DNA of 64,000 nucleotides, taken from assembly GCF_007786235.1 (NCBI RefSeq), contig NZ_VNFK01000009.1, forward strand, positions 62,001-126,000, written 5' to 3'. Positions 59,560 through 64,000 of this stretch are shown in pieces. Source of the DNA: Paenarthrobacter nitroguajacolicus. GTDB lineage: Bacteria; Actinomycetota; Actinomycetes; Actinomycetales; Micrococcaceae. Each line of letters opens with the position of its first letter. The first letter of the stretch is position 1. Under the pieces are notes generated by a model. That model saw only the letters and a program-made list of their open reading frames with translations. It made no database searches and had not been told where the DNA came from. The position numbers and the translations under genes are program-made.

Positions 59560-60938
59560 TTACGCGACTCGGTGACCACGGTCTGGGGCTGTCTTTGATC
59601 CAACGGCATGGGCGGGGGATTTGGGGACGAAGAGTCGAAAAAATACAGCTGAAATTGCCGCAAAGAGGGTCAGCAGAAGCCAGGGAGCGACGGCAGTTGT
59701 TGATGGAGTGGTGGCGAGTTCGTAGAGCGGGGCCAGCATGGCATTCCCGAAGACGACTGCCAGTCCGCCGGCGCTGGCCAGCAGCCCATAAAATGCGCCT
59801 GTAGGACGGCCCGCGGAGAACTCCAGGACCAGCCCCATCGCCATGGGCAAAACGCACATGTTTCCGAGGGCAATGCCGGTGACCAGCAGAACGGCAGGTA
59901 GAACTGGGAGAGCCGATGGCGCGGGGAACACGGACATTACCGCAAGCGCAGCGAATCCTAAGGACTGAAGGGAAAAACCAAGGGGAAGCGCTATTTTGGG
60001 CCCAGCGTGTCGCATCCATCTGGCAATCGGCCATTGGAGGGTAATGGTCAGGACGGATGCATAGGCAAAGACCACCGCCAGGGCATGCACCCCTGCTCCG
60101 CTGTGTTCGAGCTCTATCGGGAGGCCGAAATACAGTTGGTTGGCTGCCAGCAGGTTGATGCTAAAGAAGGCGGCAAACCCCAGGAATTTCTTTTCCTTGA
60201 GGCAGGACCCAAGGCCCGGCGGCCTGGTATCGCTCGGCGTACTTGCTTTGGCTCTGCTGGCACGGGGCTGGGTTCTTGGTAGAAAAAGCCAAAAGACCAC
60301 AGCCATCAGTGCAAAGACACCGGCGCCTACCACCAAGGAGGTGTCAAAGCCCGTGTTGAGGAGCAAGGATCCCAGAAGTGGACCGACGACTGTACCTACT
60401 TCACCGCAAACCACAAGCAACGCAAAGAGCGTGGAACCTTGGCTTTTCTGAGGGGCAGCGGAAATGCTCCCGTCGGCTAACTTTACCGGATCATCCTGTT
60501 GTCTTTGACCCCTCCGCAGCAGTTGCTACGAGACTCTGCATTGCAGGGGAAAACAGTGCGCCGCCTATGCCCGTGACGACCGCCCCGAAAAGAAACATAG
60601 GAAAGTCTGCCGCCCAAGCAAGGAGAAGAAACCCTGAAATTCTCACCAAACAGCCTGTGATCATTGACTCCCTCGCCCCCCAATGGTCAGCAAGCGCTCC
60701 GCCAAGCAGAAACAGGCCCTGTTGGACAAACGTTCGCGCGCCAAGGACGATCCCTATCGCCATCGCGCTGAGACCGAAGTCGTTCCGCATGGCAACAGCC
60801 AGGAAAGGGCACCACTGAATAGAATCCGATGTTGAAAATGAGCTGACTCGCCAGGAGCAACTGGGGAGCGGCTTCTACTCGGTGTCTACGTCGAGCGGCG
60901 AACTGAGTGGTGGATCTGTGTCTGATCTTCCGGATCAC
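59560..60938 (-). pseudogene. MFS transporter broken by two frameshifts
   Basis: The minus strand holds an MFS transporter in three frames. The N-terminal piece (60938 to about 60800) ends in ASQLIFNIGFYSVVPF. The middle piece begins LAVAMRNDFGLSAMA and includes GGALADHWGARES, the MFS loop motif. The last piece (60420 to 59560) carries GEVGTVVGPLLGS and the later helices. The breaks are at an extra base near 60801-60806 and in a CCCC run at 60509-60512. With both repaired the protein would have about 450 residues. Function is probably lost unless these are sequencing errors. Confidence 0.7.
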
Positions 60939-61130
60939 CTGTTGCTCGCGAACATACCGAGCTCAAGCTTGGGCAGAAGGGCTTCCGAAGATGTTGTCAG
61001 CGTACTAGGACCACGGTGGCTGGCTCGTGGCACGTACTGGACTGAGCGGGTCAAATCCATCATGGGCAGATAGGGAGCATTGTGAATCCGTGGGGCAGTC
61101 TTGTAGATAGATATTCCTAATCTTATCAAG

Positions 61131-61153
61131 ACTCATTCGCAATAGCGATGAGT
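61131..61153. promoter_or_regulatory. inverted repeat upstream of the MFS pseudogene
   Basis: ACTCAT-T-CGC and GCG-ATGAGT flank AATA, with one bulged T. It lies about 190 bases upstream of the MFS start on the minus strand and could be an operator. Confidence 0.35.
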
Positions 61154-61284
61154 TGTCATACTTCGTCTCGCACCTATGGCCAGCAGCGAACGGGCGACGG
61201 AAGTCGGTCTCGCCCTCTCCGCGCGAACTGGAGAGGACTACCGCTATTCGAGCTTTGTGCTTCCGGACAGGGAACTAGTTGTTC

Positions 61285-61314
61285 GGGGGTGCCTTCGCAG
61301 TGGAAAGCACCCCC
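61285..61314. terminator. hairpin after the aminotransferase gene
   Basis: GGGGGTGC and GCACCCCC form an 8-base perfect stem with a 14-base loop, 38 bases past the stop of the minus-strand aminotransferase gene. Confidence 0.6.
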
Positions 61315-61352
61315 ATAACAGCTAATCGTTCGTAGGCCTCGAGTCCGACGCC

Positions 61353-62714
61353 TTAGTGAAGCCTGCGGAGGGACCTGTCCAGCGCTTCGATCAAGCGATC
61401 AGCATCATTCATCGAGAACGACATCGGCGGCCGCAACTTGAGTACGTTGCCCTGGGCTCCGGAAGCGGAAATGAGGATTCGTTCCTCGCGCAGCTCGTTC
61501 ACGATGCGTGCTGCAGTATCACCATCAGGGGTCAGGGAAGAGGCGTCAGTCACTATGTCGACGCCGACGAACAAGCCGCTTCCACGGGTTTCGGCTACCT
61601 GTTCCAGGCCCTGGGTGAGTTGCCGCAATTCCGTTTGGATCTTGACTCCCACCTTGAGGGAATTTTTCATCAGTGACTCGTCGCGGATTACATCCAGGAC
61701 CGCCTGTGCGGCGGCTATGGCTACGGAATTCCCTCCGAATGTGTTGAAGTAACGAATATTCTTGCCGAACTCAACCAGCAGCTCAGGCTTGAAAACAGCA
61801 GCTGCGATAGGGATCCCGTTACCCATGGGCTTGCCCATCGTCACAATGTCGGGGACAATCCCGTGGCGTTGGAAGCCCCACCATTCCTCACCTGTGCGGC
61901 CAAAGCCTGGCTGAACTTCGTCCGCTATGTAGAGTCCTCCGGCGGCGTGAACTTCCTCAATGATCGGTCGAAGGAATCCTGCCGGTCCTGCGAATATTCC
62001 ATCCGATGAGAAGATGCTGTCGGCGATGAAGGCAGCGAGTCCAATTCCGTGACGCTGCAGGTCCGCGATGGCAGCGCGTACCTGGGTCCGAAGATGGTCG
62101 TCCAACGTACTTTGGTCCGATGAATAGCGTAGGGCGTCCGGGGCGTCGATTACCCGCACGTTGGCGCCAAGGGGGACGCCTGCGCCCAAGGACGGTGAGA
62201 ACGAGGCTACTTCGGCAGTCAGTCCGTGGTACGCGCCGGCGGTGACGATGACGCCTTGATTTCCCGTTGCATATTTGGCGACGCGCATGGCCAAATCGTT
62301 GGCTTCGGACCCTGTGCAAGTGAACATGACATGGCCAAGTTGAGCAGGGAGCGTGGATAGGAGCTGTTCGGAGTAATTGAGGATGGATTCCTGTACGTAC
62401 CGGGTGTTGGTGTTCAGGGTTTGCATTTGTTGGTGGACAGCATCAATGACACGGGGGTGCGCGTGGCCGACAGACGGGACGTTGTTGTAAACGTCGAGAT
62501 ACTCATTTCCTTCCCGGTCAAACAGCGTGACACCCTTGCCTCGGACGATTTCCAGCGGCTTGTCGTAGAAGAGGCGATATCCGGGTCCGAGGCTGCGGTC
62601 CCGGCGCCGGATGTTTTCCTGCATTGGGGCCGGAAGCTCATCGATACGGGAGGGGTCAAAGCCGTTGACCATAGGCTTGGATGGCCTGCGTGTCATTTGT
62701 GAGGGGTTGTCCAT
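61353..62714 (-). CDS. class-III aminotransferase-fold PLP enzyme, phospho-lyase-like
   Basis: A 453-residue PLP enzyme. The Schiff-base lysine is Lys295 in VTMGKPMGNG, and the cofactor-binding segments CTGSEANDLAMR and IADEVQPGFGR are present. The sequence pattern is like the AGXT2L (ethanolamine-phosphate or phosphohydroxylysine phospho-lyase) branch, in which a phosphorylated amine is eliminated rather than transaminated. ATG 62714 has GGAG at a normal distance; a longer frame upstream overlaps the kinase gene. The kinase gene lies directly upstream in the same orientation, and a kinase is what supplies a phosphorylated substrate for a phospho-lyase. Confidence 0.8.
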   Translation of the reverse strand: MDNPSQMTRRPSKPMVNGFDPSRIDELPAPMQENIRRRDRSLGPGYRLFYDKPLEIVRGKGVTLFDREGNEYLDVYNNVPSVGHAHPRVIDAVHQQMQTLNTNTRYVQESILNYSEQLLSTLPAQLGHVMFTCTGSEANDLAMRVAKYATGNQGVIVTAGAYHGLTAEVASFSPSLGAGVPLGANVRVIDAPDALRYSSDQSTLDDHLRTQVRAAIADLQRHGIGLAAFIADSIFSSDGIFAGPAGFLRPIIEEVHAAGGLYIADEVQPGFGRTGEEWWGFQRHGIVPDIVTMGKPMGNGIPIAAAVFKPELLVEFGKNIRYFNTFGGNSVAIAAAQAVLDVIRDESLMKNSLKVGVKIQTELRQLTQGLEQVAETRGSGLFVGVDIVTDASSLTPDGDTAARIVNELREERILISASGAQGNVLKLRPPMSFSMNDADRLIEALDRSLRRLH

Positions 62715-62740
62715 GGTTGCTCCTGGGGAGTTGATCGGTT

Positions 62741-63796
62741 TCAGGGTGTGAGGCGCAAGTTTGCCGGCGCTGCTGCCGTGGAGGCGAGTCGGTCCCAGTC
62801 CGATTTTGAGTGGGAGAGGAGATAATCGCGCCTCTGAGGCAATTGGCTTGCCCGCCACTGCGTTATCAACGCTCGTAGTAGAAGACGTGCCGACGCCGAT
62901 GCCGTCAGGGCCTCCCACTCCTGGATAGGGAGTGACCGGATGCTCCGAAATCCATCCATAACATGAAGTGCACGTTCCCACGGGCTATGCGGTTCTGTCC
63001 CGAGTTGGTTTGCCATGGCGACGCTCAAGTCAAAGATAACCGGGGTTCGAACAGCGTCACCGAAGTCGATTATTCCGGTGACGTAGTCCGGCACCTGAGG
63101 GTCGACTAGCACGTTAAAGGGGCTGAAATCACCGTGAATTACCTGCGTCGTCAGGCTACCGAGGAGTGGGACCACTTTTTCATCGAACTGGTCGAAGACG
63201 TCTTCGGCCACGGAGCGCTTGTCCTTGTCATGGACAAATTCCAGCAAGGGCCGCATGCGGTGAAAGTGCTTCAGGTCCCACATGAGCAAACGGTCGTCAT
63301 GGGAGTGCTCGAAGTCCTGCAACGCAAGGCCAAGACGGGCCAGACTTGATCCGTACGACCGTAGTTGACCACCGGTCGGCGTGTGATTGCCCAATAGGTT
63401 TCCAGGCATGAAGCGCATGACTCGAAGTACCTGGTCGTGGGGCCCGTTCACCGACGGTAAAAGGACTTCAGGATCGCCACGACGGCTTTTAACGAGGCGT
63501 TGGACTGGAAGTTCCGGGGATGCACGTTCCAGATGCTCCATGCAGGCTGTCTGAAAATGAACGATGAGCGGATCCTCATCCGGTGACGACAATTTGACCA
63601 GATAGGTGTTGTTTCCTTCTTGGAGGCGGAAGGTCTCGTCCTTTTCGGTGGGAATCCGCGTGAGCTTACCTGTGAGTCCGTAGAGCCCGGCAAGGAGGTC
63701 CAGGATGGCAGGATCCGGTCTGGGAGTCTGCTCCACTAGTAGTCCACTTTCTGATGCGACCGCATCGAAAAATTCAGAGTCGGTTCTGACATCCAT
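62741..63796 (-). CDS. APH-family small-molecule kinase (hydroxylysine-kinase-like)
   Basis: A 351-residue phosphotransferase of the APH/homoserine-kinase family. The Brenner motif is HGDFSPFN (His221 and Asp223), and IIDFGDA follows. YLVKLSSPDED in the N-lobe carries the ATP-binding Lys. ATG 63796 has CAGGAG eight bases upstream. The 26-base gap to the aminotransferase gene and the shared orientation indicate an operon. The pair resembles hydroxylysine kinase and phosphohydroxylysine phospho-lyase, but the substrate is inferred only. Confidence 0.78.
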   Translation of the reverse strand: MDVRTDSEFFDAVASESGLLVEQTPRPDPAILDLLAGLYGLTGKLTRIPTEKDETFRLQEGNNTYLVKLSSPDEDPLIVHFQTACMEHLERASPELPVQRLVKSRRGDPEVLLPSVNGPHDQVLRVMRFMPGNLLGNHTPTGGQLRSYGSSLARLGLALQDFEHSHDDRLLMWDLKHFHRMRPLLEFVHDKDKRSVAEDVFDQFDEKVVPLLGSLTTQVIHGDFSPFNVLVDPQVPDYVTGIIDFGDAVRTPVIFDLSVAMANQLGTEPHSPWERALHVMDGFRSIRSLPIQEWEALTASASARLLLRALITQWRASQLPQRRDYLLSHSKSDWDRLASTAAAPANLRLTP

Positions 63797-63903
63797 GTCG
63801 TTGGCTCCTGCCTCTAGTGGTGAGTAAGCGATCAGGTGCCGTAGGCGAGATCCATCCTGTGCGTTCGGACTGTCGGGGGAAGACAAACCAAGACACGCTT
63901 GCT

Positions 63904-63920
63904 CTACTGTTCAACAGTAG
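63904..63920. promoter_or_regulatory. perfect 17-base palindrome, kinase operon operator
   Basis: CTACTGTT-C-AACAGTAG is perfectly symmetrical. It lies 107 bases upstream of the kinase start, just downstream (on the minus strand) of a CATAAT that could be a -10 element. The TGTT-N-AACA core suits a GntR/FadR-like repressor. No regulator is visible before the window ends. Confidence 0.6.
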
Positions 63921-64000
63921 AAATTATGGCATGCTTTTCCTTCCGCGCCAATGCCGCGATGAGTGGTGGGGAGGTTCCCCAGAACGTGATGGAGGTGGGG
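63921..64000. other. right edge, upstream region of the kinase operon
   Basis: Eighty bases at the end of the window. A short open frame on the plus strand could be the start of a divergent gene, but too little is present to decide. Confidence 0.3.

Larger units (their letters stand above)
60939..61352. other. intergenic region between the MFS pseudogene and the aminotransferase gene
   Basis: About 410 bases without a convincing gene. A 50-codon plus-strand frame (61176-61325) has no family match. Two structures are listed separately: an inverted repeat (61131-61153) and a hairpin (61285-61314). Confidence 0.45.

Noticed and set aside
61176..61325. 50-codon plus-strand frame near the aminotransferase terminator
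   Set aside because: No ribosome binding site or family match, and its end overlaps the hairpin at 61285-61314.
1..64000. CRISPR array, tRNA, rRNA, complete transposase or IS element
   Set aside because: None recognised by eye. No spaced direct repeats of array type, and no DDE/IS-type transposase frame was noticed.

Overview
The window is high-GC actinobacterial DNA. GTG/TTG starts, many 4-base ATGA stop/start overlaps and the gene families present suggest Micrococcaceae (Arthrobacter, Pseudarthrobacter or Paenarthrobacter). It is most likely part of a large conjugative plasmid or integrated conjugative element: type IV secretion/coupling genes lie at the left edge and a MobF relaxase at 50-55 kb. 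No rRNA, tRNA, CRISPR array, replication gene, partition gene or intact transposase was recognised. Family assignments come from reading motifs by eye; no database search was possible.

Layout. 0-4 kb: end of a conjugation block (VirB4-like ATPase, VirD4-like coupling protein, DUF4913). 4-11 kb: DUF808 membrane protein, a TetR regulator divergent from a three-gene membrane/SRPBCC operon, and two CNNM/CorC-type CBS membrane proteins. 11-19 kb: two small unknown genes, an AAA ATPase coupled to a membrane-anchored beta-propeller protein, and a 1634-residue secreted protein with DUF4082 and Ig-like repeats. 19-39 kb: metal and envelope-redox cargo under four ArsR/SmtB regulators. It holds CmtR-like regulator-CadA-LspA; ArsR-CDF exporter-DsbA-membrane protein-CopC; a CopD-CtaG fusion; ArsR-CtaG-ResB-SURF1; a c-di-AMP riboswitch with an M23 peptidase; and ArsR-LspA-CcdA-TlpA/ResA-VKOR-TrkH. 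39-49 kb: copper/manganese cargo. It holds ZIP transporter-multicopper oxidase facing an MntR/DtxR regulator, an F510_1955-DUF305-DUF6153 set behind a CsoR-type box, CopZ-CopB under a second CsoR box, a frameshifted gene and a TSUP permease. 49-55.5 kb: two hypothetical genes, the MobF relaxase, a repeat-bearing oriT candidate and a small HTH/coiled-coil gene. 55.5-64 kb: metabolic genes. It holds a cupin remnant, MmsA plus zinc alcohol dehydrogenase, a frameshifted MFS transporter, and a class-III aminotransferase-fold enzyme paired with a small-molecule kinase resembling the hydroxylysine kinase/phospholyase pair.

How the parts fit. The 19-49 kb cargo combines metal export (CadA, CDF, CopB), periplasmic or extracellular copper handling (CopC, CopD, multicopper oxidase, DUF305), copper delivery and oxidase assembly (two CtaG, SURF1), thiol oxidation (DsbA, VKOR), thiol reduction (CcdA, TlpA/ResA, ResB), lipoprotein maturation (two LspA), and potassium and wall control (TrkH, M23 peptidase under c-di-AMP). 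Metal-responsive repressors head most operons. No cytochrome c, oxidase subunit or ResC partner is present, so the cargo looks like a metal-inducible maintenance kit for envelope proteins encoded elsewhere. That is the most interesting feature of the window.
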